Origin: Earliella scabrosa
Lineage: Eukaryota; Basidiomycota; Agaricomycetes; Polyporales; Polyporaceae
Direction of reading: 5' to 3'
Assembly: GCA_022605405.1 (NCBI GenBank)
Contig: JABYQQ010000015.1
Coordinates: 496,001-560,000 of the forward strand
DNA: 64,000 bases
Both the position numbers and the translations under genes were made by a program. The notes beneath the pieces are model-generated. The model saw nothing but the letters and a program-made list of their open reading frames with translations, was not told where the DNA came from and ran no database searches. Below are positions 1 through 12,058 of this stretch, in pieces; the first letter of the stretch is position 1; each line of letters starts with the position of its first letter.

Positions 1-835
1 GAGAGAAGCTCAAGCTCGGCTAGTACGCGTGCTATATACGCGCGCGTCGTGCTGCAGCACGCGTTCGCGCCAGAACATCCGGGACATGGGAACATCTGGA
101 CATGCATAGCAGTCGAGCCTCTGTCGAGGTCCCCACTGAGGACCAGGTTGCAGTCATCCGACAGTCGACGGGGACGTGCACAGGAGACGTCGGTACGATT
201 GTAGGAAACGATCGCGAAACAAGAACTACAGTGCGTATGTACGAGGCACAAATACATGCGAACAGATTCGATAGTCCACGTCCGTTCTGCTTCATCGTCC
301 CGTGTGGTTCTGTCGGAGCAATGCGAATAACGTAACGTACTGGAAGCGCAGTAGAGCACGGAATCACGAAAAGCGAAGAGTAGGGAGAAGGGAAAACGAC
401 AAGGTGGCATATGGTGAGAGAAGAGGGAGAATAATTGATGGTACTCTGGAATCTCGAGCACAGGGGGGGCGTACCGTAGAAGAGCTAGGCAGCGCCGGGC
501 ATGGCGGTCATTATGGTAACTGTAGACGGGCACTGCTGGGGTTTCGTAGTAATACAAAGAGGAGTGTGAGAGAGGGGAAGTAAAGGATAGGCAGATAGGG
601 CGACAGTAGCGAAGGGCATACAAGGACATTAGTGCACACGAATGTACCGGGTTCCGTCCGTCCGTGAGATGACGGTTCGAGTGGTTCTATATCCAAGATC
701 GGGAGACAACGAATGCTCATCTTGAGACGGTGCTTGGTCTTGAGCGGGTGTACACTGGGAAGGAGTGGTGTTATGAGGAAGCAATTTCTGTACAAGGCGT
801 CATCGGAAGGGTGGATGGGGGACAGGACTTGAGCC
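1..835. other. Intergenic / 3' flank, no gene seen
   Basis: This stretch follows the stop codon of the YTH gene and runs to the left edge. Open frames of up to about 110 codons exist on both strands, but none shows a recognisable motif, splice pattern or domain. The part next to position 836 probably holds the 3' UTR of the YTH gene. Confidence 0.5.
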
Positions 836-3638
836 TCAGAACCCTTGCATGCCGCCCAAGGGGTTCATGAAGTTCTGTCCACCAACGGGCATCGGGCCTG
901 GACTCGGGTTTCGCATGACGCTCTGCATCGCATGAGGGTTCGCAAAGGGCGTACCCATGTTCATTTGCATCTGCATCATCGGGTTCATACCCATGCCCAT
1001 GCCCATACCCATGTTCATATTCATTTGCGGCAGGCCCATCTGCTGTGCGGCATAGGCGAGGGCCGTCGGGTTCGACATAGCGAAGGGATGTTGGCCAGTG
1101 TTCGTCGGAGACAAGCCTTGGGGTTGGGTGCCTTGAGCCGGCGGCATCGGGGGTTGCGTCGGAGAGGAAGCACCCTGAGTAAGGGCCTGGGCCTGAGCCT
1201 TTTGCATCGCTTGAAGCTGCAAGACAATGAGTATCGGATACAGAATGTGCACGGTCTGGACTTGCCTCGTAGAAGGCGAAGTCCTGCAGGAGAGAGGTCC
1301 TCGCGGGGTGAGTGTGGAAGATACGCAGCATCTCTTGGCCAGCGTCCGGCAGCAGCTCTTGAGTATCACGAGAGTTCGTGACCGGCTTGCGTTCTTGCGT
1401 GTTGCTACAAAGATCATCAATATCTGACAGCACACGACGTACAGTACACGTACTTGAGACGAATATGACGCAGGCTTGCGTTGGGGATGTCGCGAACGAA
1501 GATCCAACGGACTTTGAAGACACCCTTCCACTTGTCAGACGCCCACACTGTGCTGCTGCGAGTGTAATCCACCTAGAGGCGAACCAATTCTCAGACGTAA
1601 TCGCGACAAAGCGTGACCAATACACATACTGGGGTCAACATCTCGGCCATGCCGCAGAAATGCCCACTACACAAGTGACACTGCGGTCAGAGGGGTCTTG
1701 ACGATCGCAGTGATTGCGCGGCTCACCTGGCGTTCACGCTGAAGAATAGGTAGATGGGTCCGCGTCCAGCGGTCTCCTTGAACGCCTTGTCCAGTCGTTT
1801 GTTGCCTGGGTCCGTAGAGCTCCAGATCTCATACTTGAGCGACTTGTGCACGTCGTCCTCAGTGTACGATTTGATGACGAAGTACCGCGCCTATCCCAAC
1901 TCAATCTCCGCGGAAGACGCAGATTTGGCACGTATTACTCACGAAGGCTGGCCTGATATCAAAGTCGACCGGGTTATAGCCCTTCGTCGCAATGAGCGTG
2001 GGGACGTCGATGGGCGAGTTGAGGAATGTCTCGAGACCAGCGTTGCCTTGTCCCTGGTTGGCACCCTGCTGTCCGCCTTGACCGGCGACATTGCCCGCAG
2101 AGCCCGAAGCTCCCAGACGTGGTGCTTGAGCCTGATTCAAGTACTGCGGCGGAATCGACGGCACGCTGGGGATGTTCTGTCCGTTGCCGTCGGCCATCTT
2201 CCCTTGCTGGTAGAGCTGTTGGAGGCTGGGGTTGGAGGAGCGCCCCACAAGCAGACGTTCCTTGTTGTCCCATGGCGCACCCCCTGAGGCGGTGAAGGCT
2301 CGGTCGCGCTGGTGAGGGTGTCCTTGCTGCTGCCCTTGCTGTTCATTCCTGTTGGCCTGCTGACCAGGCTGGCCATGACCTATTGGGGGAACATACGCGG
2401 AGGCGCTCTGCACGGCCTGGCCGTTGCTACCGTCGAGATCGGTGACGAGTTGCAGCTTCCTCGACCCATTCCCGTTGCCGCCGCGCATGCCAGGTGCCTG
2501 GACGGGGGGAGGATGCGAAGGATTGAATCTCGGTGGATGCACTGATTGACCCTGCTGTACATTACCGTACTGCTGGCCGATCTCGAGAGCGGAGAGTGCT
2601 CGGGAGACATCGTCAATGCCAGCGTTGCTTGCAGCGTTGTTGTATGCGGCGCCGTTGCCGCCCATCTGTGCCCGCCATTCCCCACCAGGGGTGCTCCACG
2701 GCGACGAACGGCCCATCGGGCTGCCCGGGTACTGCCCCGTTTGCTGGAAGTATGAATCTTCGTCCGCACGGACGCTCTCGTCATCGTATTCCTCGTCGGC
2801 GTTCGTGGGGCTAGGGCTTTGCGCGCCGGAGTACGGACCTCCATGCCCACCTTTCGCCCCCACCTGGAGGGTGCCCGCACGTTTGAGACCGGAGGCGAGA
2901 CGCCTGACACCAGTTGTGCCCTGTGGATAGTTGAGAGATTGATGTCTCCGGACACCGCCTGCACCGGCGGCGCCGGGAGGCGGAGATGGAACGTGAGGGA
3001 GACCGCCGGCAAAGTGGGGCGATAGCGGTGAAGCGGAAGCCGATGAGTCTGCGACTCCGTGGCCGTGGTCGGACGCGGACATGCCAGGGTGCTGCAGGAG
3101 AGTGAGTGACTATCGTGTGCTGCAGACAGCGTAGTCGTACCTCGCCTTCGTTGCGGAAATCCTGCATCTCACGGACCCAGTCATCTTCGTCGCCTTCGTG
3201 TCCAGCGATGGCGGAGAGACTATTGAGGGTGCGGGGAGTATGAGAACCAGGTTGTCTAGCCCCCTGACCACCGAACGCTGCAAGCCTAGATCAGACGTTC
3301 GTTCTCCCCGGATATAATGCGTCCCGATCGAGGGTGTCGCTGAAGGTAAATTCTATTCACTCACCGCGATGATATCTAGTCGGCAGGGATGCCTGCCTGT
3401 GAAGCGAGGACTTCTCGCCTACAGCGCCGATGCCACCAACCCAATCCTGATCCACGACCTCGTCATCGTTCCAAAGCTGCTCCGTCTGGGGGTCGTCGAG
3501 TTCTCCAACGATTTTGGAGGTAGGGCGGGCGGCGCGAGATGAAGCCGAGATAGTGTGATGTCTGCGCACACCGCTCGTGTTGGTGTTTGAAGGAGGAACG
3601 GGCGGAGGCGAGATGGTGTTCCCCGACTGGGAGGACAT
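836..3638 (-). CDS. YTH-domain m6A RNA reader (YTHDF/Pho92-like)
   Basis: Predicted reader of N6-methyladenosine in mRNA, acting in cytoplasmic mRNA decay or translation as Pho92 and YTHDF proteins do (family knowledge). Eight exons can be read: 3638-3365, 3277-3141, 3091-1943, 1890-1727, 1666-1630 (37 nt), 1572-1454, 1404-1266 and 1216-836, giving about 799 residues in one frame. Residues 1-500 are low-complexity and rich in Gly, Gln, Ser and Pro. The YTH domain starts at about residue 521 with [20 protein letters not shown]. The three cage tryptophans are visible in [14 protein letters not shown] and the W of DKW, followed by [11 protein letters not shown]. The C-terminus is a Met/Asn/Gln/Gly-rich tail. 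The last intron (1217-1265) uses a GC donor. Start chosen at the ATG that begins [10 protein letters not shown]; the frame is open further upstream. It is divergent from the TilS gene. Confidence 0.9.
1217..1265 (-). other. GC-AG intron in the YTH gene
   Basis: The donor reads GAG|GCAAGT, the classical GC-donor consensus, and the acceptor is CTTGCAG. Removing these 49 bp joins ...DFAFYE to LQAMQKAQ without a frame change. No GT donor in the same place keeps the frame. Confidence 0.75.
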
Positions 3639-3998
3639 GGCTGGTGCGAAGAGTGCAAAAGAAGGGCAAGAAGAGAGAAGGAAAGATGGAAATCCACGAC
3701 TCGCACCCAGCAGCAGCGCACTCCTCACCACGCCCCTCCGAAGCGCCCCTCTGTCCTCGGCCTTCCCCGTCCGTCGACGCGGTGATCCCCATACCGACAC
3801 CACGTGGCCGTGCCGTTGCCCCATTCGAGACGGCTCCAGCCACACTGAGACCGCCACAAGGCCAGCAGGCAGGAGGACCTCCGCTCGTCCTCGTCCAGTC
3901 AAGCCAAGTTGACTCAGACAGTCAGCAGTGACTATCTTGCGTCGCGGCGCATGCCATGACAACGTGTCGCAGTTGTGTATTTTAGTGGCACAGGCACC
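3639..3998. promoter_or_regulatory. Shared upstream region of YTH and TilS genes
   Basis: 360 bp lie between the two divergent start codons, so both promoters must sit here or overlap the 5' UTRs. No clear TATA box stands out. Confidence 0.45.
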
Positions 3999-5986
3999 AT
4001 GAGACTCATCCCCCCAATCACCCCAGACGAGTTCTTCCATCACCTCCAGAGATGCATCCCACCGTTTGGGTGGTCGCCGAGAATAGGCAGGAGGCTTTAT
4101 AACCATCGCTCGCTCAATCTGACCCCCCGTTGTCATAGCGGTCGCGAACTCTGGTGGACCCGACTCCACCGCATTGCTATTCCTGTTGGCCACCGCTGTT
4201 AGAAACCGCGGTCTAGGCAAGTCAAGATTTGTTCATCACTTGCCAGACGTTTGACCAATCTGGCAGGATCGAGCAGCAAAGATGCAGTCCATGGGTTACC
4301 AAGAGAAGTCATCTCTATTCATGTGAACCACGACTTTCAGGCTGCTGCGAAGGCGATGGAAGAGACGGCGGCATTCACTGCTAGCCGTCTCGATGTCAAC
4401 GCCATGGTCCAAAAGATCCCTTGGGGAACCGTGCCTTTTCCAGAGAAGCCGGGAAAAGACGTGTCTGGCGAAAGAATCGCACGCGAAGCGCGACACAGCC
4501 TACTGTTCGCGGCTATGCAGAAAGCAGAAGCAAGGGTTATCGCCTTCGCACACCACGCTGACGACCAAGTCGAGACAGCAATTATGCGAATGTCTCAGGG
4601 GAGCAGCTCGCGCGGTTTTGCTGGCATGAGACCTGTTCGCCGATGGGGCATGGGTCAGCGACAGTCCGAGTGTTTCGATTTCGGAGAGGCCGGCATGCGA
4701 CACTGGATAGTTCGACCATTCCTGCCAATATCCAAGGTAGTTCAAAAAATGCCTCGGTGGGTATTGTCTGAACGCAGGCACAGGACAGGTTGTTAGCGAC
4801 TTGCGAAGCAAACGGTCTTGACTACGTGACCGATCCCACCAACTTCCAGCCTAGTTTGACAATCCGAAACGCCATTCGTCGTGCTGTCATGGTTGACGTG
4901 AGTACTTTCACACTCGGATCAGGGTCCATACAACATCTGCGGCTCCGTCTTAAGGTCCCTGAGAACCTGGTATAATATTACATGTAGAGCGCACGCCGTG
5001 GCCTGACACTTCTCTCACAGGAGACGCAGACGCAGAATGTTGCGTCAAGCCCAGCCGGACCTAGACTCGACATTCGACCCTACATCGAGCGACTTCGTGC
5101 AATGGTACCGAACGCACCGCCTAGCGACCAGCTAAGAGAAGCCGTCAGGCGATACGGCCTTCGACTGGAGGAAGTCGAGACGCAAGGTCGGATCCCGTCA
5201 TTCTTCCCCCGCATGGCTCCTGATCATATCTCAACAGTCACCGAAATCCTCAATCGCGCCCGCCTTCCATCCGCACCCTCAACCCTACTCCTCACGCAAC
5301 CCGGTCTCGCACACGCGACAGACGAGGAGGTCCGTATCGCGGTCGTCCGCCGGTCTCTTCGGTACGTCAGCCACGGTCCATGGGGCTCTCCCTGGGCCGA
5401 ATCACACGGCGACCAGGAGGTGCTCCGACGCATCGCGAGGAAGTTCTGGTCGCCCACCGCGCACACGGAATGTCGGCGATTCACAGCAGCGGCGGGCGTC
5501 GTCGTGCAGTCCGTGGCGATTCGAAGCAAGAAAGAAGGGCAATGGGAAATCCGTGAACGCAAACCTGACCCGGAGAGGGATATCGCAGGCTGGATACTCT
5601 CCCGTGCCCCGCCATACAGGAGAGGACCGGCGGGGCCTGATCTGACGGTCAAGCTGGACATCACGGAGGGACTCGTGGACGCGATCGAGAACAACGAGCC
5701 GACGTATTCGACACTCTACGACTACCGATTCGCGATTCATCTCAACCTACAGGGCGTCCCGACAGATGTCCATAGGAATCTACTGGAGGGACACAGGCTC
5801 TTTATCGAACCGGACACAAAATGGCTACTACCGCAGCTAACGATGATATCCCCTGAGACAGGGACGAAGACGTCTCTAGCAAGGTACAGATGGCAGGCGG
5901 ACCATCGCCACAAAACGTCTCATAGGCCTGTTGGGCGCCAAGATTGGACGAATATGTACTTCGTACGATCACTAGATGCGATATAG
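3999..5986 (+). CDS. TilS-type tRNA(Ile)-lysidine synthetase (PP-loop ATPase)
   Basis: Predicted ATP-dependent enzyme that converts the wobble cytidine of an AUA-decoding tRNA-Ile to lysidine. In a fungus the expected site is the mitochondrion (inference). The N-terminus MRLIPPITPDEFFHHL leads into the PP-loop AVANSGGPDSTALLFLL (from 4138). Then come SIHVNHDFQ, the FAHHADDQVETAIMR motif (about 4545-4600) and YVTDPTNFQPSLTIRNAIR (about 4820-4890), all TilS signatures. A long C-terminal part (5020-5983) carries no motif I can name. Probable introns: 4087-4138 (GC donor, inferred), about 4220-4275, about 4738-4784 and about 4897-5020. The first two junctions are the least certain, because no GT donor gives the right phase for intron 1. 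No targeting peptide is obvious at the chosen start. Confidence 0.82.
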
Positions 5987-6101
5987 TGGATCTGCTTGAG
6001 ACTTTACCTGCCTTCGACCATCTGGATAGAAGCGACGATGATATCCCATAGCCCAGAGAATGACAATATGGCGAGCAAGCACTACAGTATCTGCACAAGA
6101 C

Positions 6102-7872
6102 TCAGTCCGTGAATTTGATGCTGTGGCTTTGCATCTGGCGACCCTATCAGCATCCTACTTTGAGCGATGGAACGAGCCATGAACTCACTGTGATCTCGCC
6201 CCCGCGGTAGCTACCCCGCTTCTTTTTATTCTTCTCCTTCCTGAAGCCCGCGCCGCGCGTAACAATGAGGTCGCGTGCAGCACGAGCGCCATAGTCGTTC
6301 GTTGATGCACCCTACCACCGATCGTCAACAACGTAGTGAAGAGAGATAACAGTTACTCAACTCACCCTTGACTCAAAACTGTTATCCTTCAACCGCTCAT
6401 CAACATAGGAAACCTGGCCTGGCTTGATTCGCTGGAAAGGCGCATTGACCTTTCTAGGTTTCTTGCCCTCGCCATTCGCCCCCTTGTTCCTCTCATTGCC
6501 ATTCGGCGCGGGGGTCGCGTCCTCGCTATGGCTATGCGTTGTCGCATTGACTGTAACAGCAGTCGGAACAGATGCACCCCCTTCGTCTGTTCGCCGCTTC
6601 TTCGTGACCGAGACTTCCTCCTTCGCAACCTCAACCTTGACCGGCTTCGCTACCACCTTGCCTGTCTTCTGCTTGGCCTTGGCTTTGGCTTTGGAGGATT
6701 CGTCAGAAGATGAATCGGATGACGACTCGGCTTCTGATTCGTCCGAGGAGTCGTCCGAAGAGTCGTCCGAAGAGTCGTCCGAGGAGTCAGACGAGGACGA
6801 AGATGCAGACGAGGAGTCCGACTTCGACTTCTTCTTCGCTTTCTCCGGCGCCGGCTGCGCCTTTGGCTTTGCTTTGCTTTGCTTCGCAGTATCCTCATCG
6901 CTGCTCTCGCTGTCGTCGTCACTCGAGGAGGACGAAGATGCAGAAGAGGAGTCCGACTTCGTCTTCTTCGCTTTCTCCGGCGCCGGCTGCGCCTCTGGCT
7001 TTGCTTTGCTTTCCTTCGCAGTATCCTCATCGCTGCTCTCGCTGTCGTCGTCACTCGAAGAGTCATCAGAGTCGGACTCGGAGTCAGAGTCGTTGCCGCT
7101 CGAAAGAGTCTTGCTTGATGCTGAAGGCGGTGGGGACTGTGCTTTCGAAGGTTTGGCCGGTGTCTCAGGTCCCTTCTTGGCGGCAGTCGGCTTGGTCACT
7201 AAAGGTTTTGCCTCTGTTCTATGAATGAGATACGGAGCCGCGTTAATTCCAGGAGATCGACCCACTTGCTTGCGACTTGGGCTTGGATGTGGAAGTACTT
7301 GATGAAGACGAGGATGCTACTCTTTTGTCATGCTTCAGAGAGCATAAATGGAGTGATATGTGTACTCACATGAGTCCGAGTCTGAGTCCGAATCAGATTT
7401 GGCATCAGGAGAATCCGAGTCTGAAGACTCTGAACTCGAGGAAGCGGCTGCAGATGATGCTATTGCGAGTTGGGTATCAGCGGAAGCGCGCGGGGTATCG
7501 CAATGATTGCGTACAATCAGAGTCGGAGTCAGAGTCAGAATCCGAACTATCTCTGGATGATAGCATGAGCTGTGCGCAAGCAGTCGGTGCATGTCTACTC
7601 ACCCAGCAGCCTTCTCCTTCAACTCCTTCCACTCCTTGAGTATCGCGTCTAATGAGGGTCCTTGTGATTGCGCGCCATCCTTGAGCACCACCACATCCTT
7701 CACCGCCTTCTTCAGTGCCTCTGCTGCTTTCGTCTGTCCCTGCTTCAGAAGGAACGCGTATATGTGACTGTAGGTAGCTGGAGAAGATGTTCATGAATTC
7801 GAGAATTCGAGACAATTCACGAGTACATATCTACTCACAAGCCAGACTTCCATCTGCCTGAGGAACAGCCAT
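6102..7872 (-). CDS. SRP40: Srp40/Nopp140 (NOLC1)-like nucleolar phosphoprotein
   Basis: Nucleolar chaperone of snoRNPs and Pol I-related complexes (family knowledge). Exon 1 (7872-7839) encodes MAVPQADGSLA. Exon 2 continues into a LisH-like helix, STYSHIYAFLLKQGQTKAAE. The centre is a chain of acidic Ser/Asp/Glu blocks, typical casein kinase 2 substrates, alternating with Lys/Ala/Pro-rich linkers. The C-terminus is the diagnostic SRP40 domain: NAPFQRIKPGQVSYVDERL, then DNSFESR, YGARAARDLIVTRG, FRKEKNKKKRGSYRGGEI and, after a last intron with a GTGAGT donor, MQSHSIKFTD and stop at 6102. Several exons in the 7200-7600 part are short and encode Ser/Asp runs, so their borders are less certain. 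Two near-identical units of about 132 bp lie at 6793-7060. It is divergent from RIB4. Confidence 0.88.
6793..7060 (-). repeat. Two tandem units of about 132 bp inside SRP40
   Basis: The blocks at about 6793-6926 and 6928-7060 are nearly identical. Both encode an acidic SSDDDSESSDEDTAK stretch followed by a SKAKP(K/E)AQPAPEKAKK linker. They differ by a few substitutions and one 3-bp indel, so the frame is kept. This fits a recent in-frame duplication of one acidic/basic unit. Confidence 0.8.
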
Positions 7873-8086
7873 TGTCTAGTGGGACCACAACCTCGAGACA
7901 AGCAAGGGACGACAAGTCCGAGAAGAGTGGATGGAGGAGAGCTCGATCAAGGAGCCAATGAGCAGCGCGCGAGCCGAAATTTCTGCAGCCACCGGAGCCA
8001 AATATAACCACACCGACGCGGACGCGCGGTTGCTCGGTGACGTCGTGCAGGCGCGCGCGCAACTTGTCGCACAACTCCCGCCTACG
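7873..8086. promoter_or_regulatory. Divergent promoter region SRP40 / RIB4
   Basis: 214 bp separate the two start codons. The RIB4 frame is open upstream as far as 7931, so the RIB4 5' UTR may fill most of it. Confidence 0.45.
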
Positions 8087-8761
<675 letters not shown>

Positions 8762-9124
8762 GGAACAGGAATGCTGGGAAGTGGACGCTTGTGTGTAAGA
8801 CACTTGTATCGCTGCAGAAGTACACGAAGGAACGAATTGTATAACATTCGCCTCTACGCTCATGCTCGTCCATCGGGGAAATGAGGAGAATGCTCGGGCC
8901 GGCGCTTCCAGGATTTACCTCATACTGCCATGATCGTCTCTTGCTCTGTAACTGTAACGACCACCTTCGAACTCTCACCAGCATCACTGTGCCCGTCATT
9001 GCTCTCGCATCCGCGCATTCTCTGGTCTGGATCCTTGTTGTCAACTTTGCTCTGTGCACAAGTCGCGGTTGTGGGCATTCGACCCTAGTGACCTCTGCCT
9101 CTTCCCAACTACAGCCGGGACAAC
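8762..9124. other. Intergenic RIB4-GTR1
   Basis: 363 bp between two genes on the same strand. It must hold the RIB4 3' end and the GTR1 promoter. No gene or repeat was seen. Confidence 0.5.
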
Positions 9125-10386
9125 ATGAAGAAAAAGGTGCGTTTTACGCTTCTCGTGTTTATTAGTACAGAAGAGCGTTTGTAACATGACGGGGCATAGG
9201 TGTTGCTCATGGGGGCTTCTGGAAGTGGGAAGACGTCTATGCGTTCTCTCATCTTGTGAGTATTCCGCCCGCACACGACATTCATACCCACATACCCATG
9301 GTTCTCGCTTCTCAGCTCGAACAACCCCGCCTCTCTTACTTCGCGTCTCGGAGCCACGATTGACGTGGAGCAGAATCATGTCCGCTTCCTTGGAGACCTC
9401 ATCCTGAACCTCTGGGACTGCGGTGGTCAAGATGCTTTCATGGATTCCTACCTGTCCATCCAGCAGTCGACGATATTCCAGCACGTTGGTGTCATGATAT
9501 ACGTGTTCGAAGTCGAGACGCGCAACATGGACAAGGACCTCAACTACTACAAGGAGTGCTTGGAGGCTCTGCAGCGGTATAGCCCAAATGCTGCGGTGTT
9601 CTTGCTTGTGCACAAGATGGACTTGGCGCGAGGGCCGAAGGCGGAGACGTTGGCTCGGAAGTCCAAGGAGCTGAAGGAAGCGAGCGGAGACGTTGAGGTC
9701 ACTGTCTTCGGAACGAGCATATATGATGAATCTCTGTACAATGTGAGTCGCCACATACACTGCTCATTCTCACGTCTCATATATGCGCGTCCTCGGTCAT
9801 CAGGCTTGGTCTAGGATAGTACACATCCTGATTCCAAACGCTTCCGTCCTCTCCCGACACCTTGCCAAGCTGGCTGCTGTGTGCAGCGCAACCGAAGTCG
9901 TCCTGTTCGAACGCACAACTTTCCTCGTCATAGCGACATCTACGCCGCCGCCACCGCCACCCACTGCATCTGCACTAGCTTCTGGACCCTCTTCAGCACG
10001 AACAAATGGGCACCTGTCGGCAACAAGCCATTCTGACCACGAGACGGAGCACCCAGACCCGCACAAGATGGCGCCGACACGGTACGAACGCACGTCTGAA
10101 CTCATCAAGGCGTTCAAGTACTCGTGCGCGCGCGTGCGAGAGGAGTTTTATGCGCTGGAGATGGAGCTTCCGGAGTTCACAGCCGTGCTGGACGAGTTGA
10201 CGAGGAATACGTATGTACTTATCGTGGTGCATGACCCAACAATAGGTGCGTAGTCTGGTTGCTGTCGAGTGGCCGGCAAGCACTTACACTGTCCTGTCCC
10301 GTGTAGAAACGGCCGCGCTCCGCATGAACATTCGGCTCGCTCGACCGAAGTTTGAGGAGCTCCAGGGCGACAGCTTGCTCGCATAG
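9125..10386 (+). CDS. GTR1: Rag GTPase Gtr1 (RagA/B homologue)
   Basis: Small GTPase that pairs with Gtr2 on the vacuole and signals amino-acid sufficiency to TORC1. The first exon is only MKKK. After the intron the P-loop MGASGSGKTS follows, then the switch I threonine in LGATIDVEQNHV, the Rag-type G3 motif LWDCGGQDAF and the G4 motif HKMD, all as in RagA. The longin/roadblock-like C-terminal half continues after an intron at about 9742-9803 (SIYDESLYN|AWSRIVHILIPN) with a low-complexity Pro/Ala/Ser insert near 9945-10060. The last exon ends ...FEELQGDSLLA. Introns are at about 9137-9197, 9256-9315, 9742-9803 and 10246-10306. Confidence 0.92.
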
Positions 10387-11016
10387 TCGTCCCTCTATCT
10401 GTTTTGTCTCTATCGTTGTTGCTTTGCAGTATGTCCGTCGCATTGTTTATACCTAATTAGACAGCCCTATATTATGGCTCCCCGTACGGCCCCTTCTTTC
10501 TCCTTGATGGGTCTCACCACATGCGTATCTGTTGTTTTGATCCACATACCACTACAATTCCAGAACTGCATATGTCCTTCGCCTCCTACTCGAGCTCGTG
10601 TTGTGTTCTGGTTCTGTGAGTGGCACCGTCCTCCATGTACAAGGCCTGCCTGACAATTATGTGTAGTGAGCAATTGTCTTCTATGGATGCTAGGAATTTT
10701 AAGGAAATATGCCACTTGCCGTATCTTTTCACTCGTAGATTCAACTTCAATTGTGTCACAGACGACGAACCTCGTGGCGTCGAGGACTATTATTGAGCGA
10801 TCCACGTCGGTTTCCTTTTCGGCGCATGCCATCCAATGCCGTCTTGATCGAGATTACGGGGTTATCGACCGACAGCGTGACTGATCGGACCGATCCGAGC
10901 ACTGGCCCAAGCCTTCTTGCAGAGCCCCCACCGCCATCGCTCACAGCGACCTCGGACAACTCGCCCAATCGCAAGTACTAGCTACATCCGATCCTCCGAG
11001 CGACGGTCCGCAATCG
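10387..11016. other. Intergenic, no gene supported
   Basis: 630 bp between GTR1 and the phosphatase gene. An open frame of 121 codons on the minus strand (10467-10832) has no recognisable feature and is probably chance. The right part should hold the promoter of the next gene. Confidence 0.45.
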
Positions 11017-12058
11017 ATGACGCTCCCCATGGCCACCGAGAACGGCAACGACACCCGCACCCCCAGGATCGACTCCGACACCAGTGCCACCACCGCCGCA
11101 CCCGCCGCACCGACCACACCGACCACACCCGCGGCGACGGTCGTCGCCCGGGTCTACATCGTCCGCCACGGCGAGACAGACCACAACCGGGAGGGGATCA
11201 TGCAGGGCCAGCTCGACACGGCGCTCAACGCGGCGGGCGTCGAGCAGGCGCGGCTCGCGGCGGACGCGCTCGAGGACGTCCCGTTCGGCGTCGCGTACAG
11301 CAGCGACCTCGAGCGCGCGCGCAAGGTCAGGGTGTCCTCCGCTTCCGATCGCGGCGGGACGCTGAGATAGATGGTACCCCATCATGTCGCACTACTGGGA
11401 CTGTGTGTCGCACCGCATACCGCATACCGTTGGACGCTCGGGACTGTGCACACTGCGGTGCGTGCCGACAGACCGCAGAGATCATCGTCGAGAAACACCC
11501 TGGACTGGTGCTCGACACGCGCGAGGATCTCAGAGAAAGGGTGCGTCGCGGGCTCGCTCGCTCTCTTCCGCCGCATTGCACTTACGTTGCCATGGCACGG
11601 ACGTGCGCGCCGCGCTGCAGTACATGGGCGACTGGCAGGGCGAGAGCATCGCTCTGCGCAAGTTCCCGCCGGCGAACATGGAACCTCAGCAGGACTTTGT
11701 GGCGCGCGGGGCACGGTGGTGGAACGAGGACGTCCTGCGGCACGCCCAGCGCAAGGCATCCGAGCTCGATTCCAAGCTCGCAGCGGCGGCGGCGGCGGCA
11801 CCAGCGCAGCCCGAGGTCGACTTTGAGCCGGTGCACATCCTGGCGGTGTCGCATGGAGGGCTGATCGGGCAGCTGGTGCTGAACCTGATTGGCAGCCGGA
11901 AGCTGCGCGTGGCGGAGGGTGTAGAGATTACGCGGTGCTTCAACGCGTCGATATCGGTGATTGAGGTGTATGGGGACCGGAAGGGTTTGCTGGTCAGCTA
12001 TGCGGATACGACGCACCTGAATGTGGACCTGGTGCAGGAGAATGCGGACGTGTTGTAG
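11017..12058 (+). CDS. Histidine phosphatase, phosphoglycerate mutase family
   Basis: Member of the branch-1 histidine phosphatase superfamily, close to the fructose-2,6-bisphosphatase-like and cofactor-dependent mutase-like proteins; the substrate cannot be told from sequence. After an Ala/Thr/Pro-rich N-terminus of about 45 residues comes the catalytic motif YIVRHGETDHNREG (about 11155-11197). Further on are AYSSDLERA and, in the last exon, ILAVSHGGLIGQLVLN with the second catalytic histidine. Three exons fit: 11017 to about 11324, about 11471-11539 (TAEIIVEKHPG...LRER) and about 11622-12058 (YMGDWQGES...NADVL). The insert with a run of alanines (KLAAAAAAAP) at about 11775-11805 is GC-rich slippage-prone sequence. 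Confidence 0.82.

Noticed and set aside
960..1020. Microsatellite-like CCCATG/TTCAT repeat
   Set aside because: It is the coding sequence of the Met-rich tail of the YTH protein and not a separate repeat element.
6424..7228. Two long plus-strand open frames (266 and 172 codons) opposite SRP40
   Set aside because: They mirror the Ser/Asp/Glu codons of SRP40 and have no independent motif. The minus strand carries the diagnostic SRP40 C-terminal domain.
9595..9630. HKMD instead of NKxD in Gtr1 as a possible defect
   Set aside because: HKMD is the normal G4 motif of RagA/Gtr1 proteins.
10467..10832. 121-codon minus-strand frame
   Set aside because: No motif, no splice context, and it lies in a plain intergenic gap.
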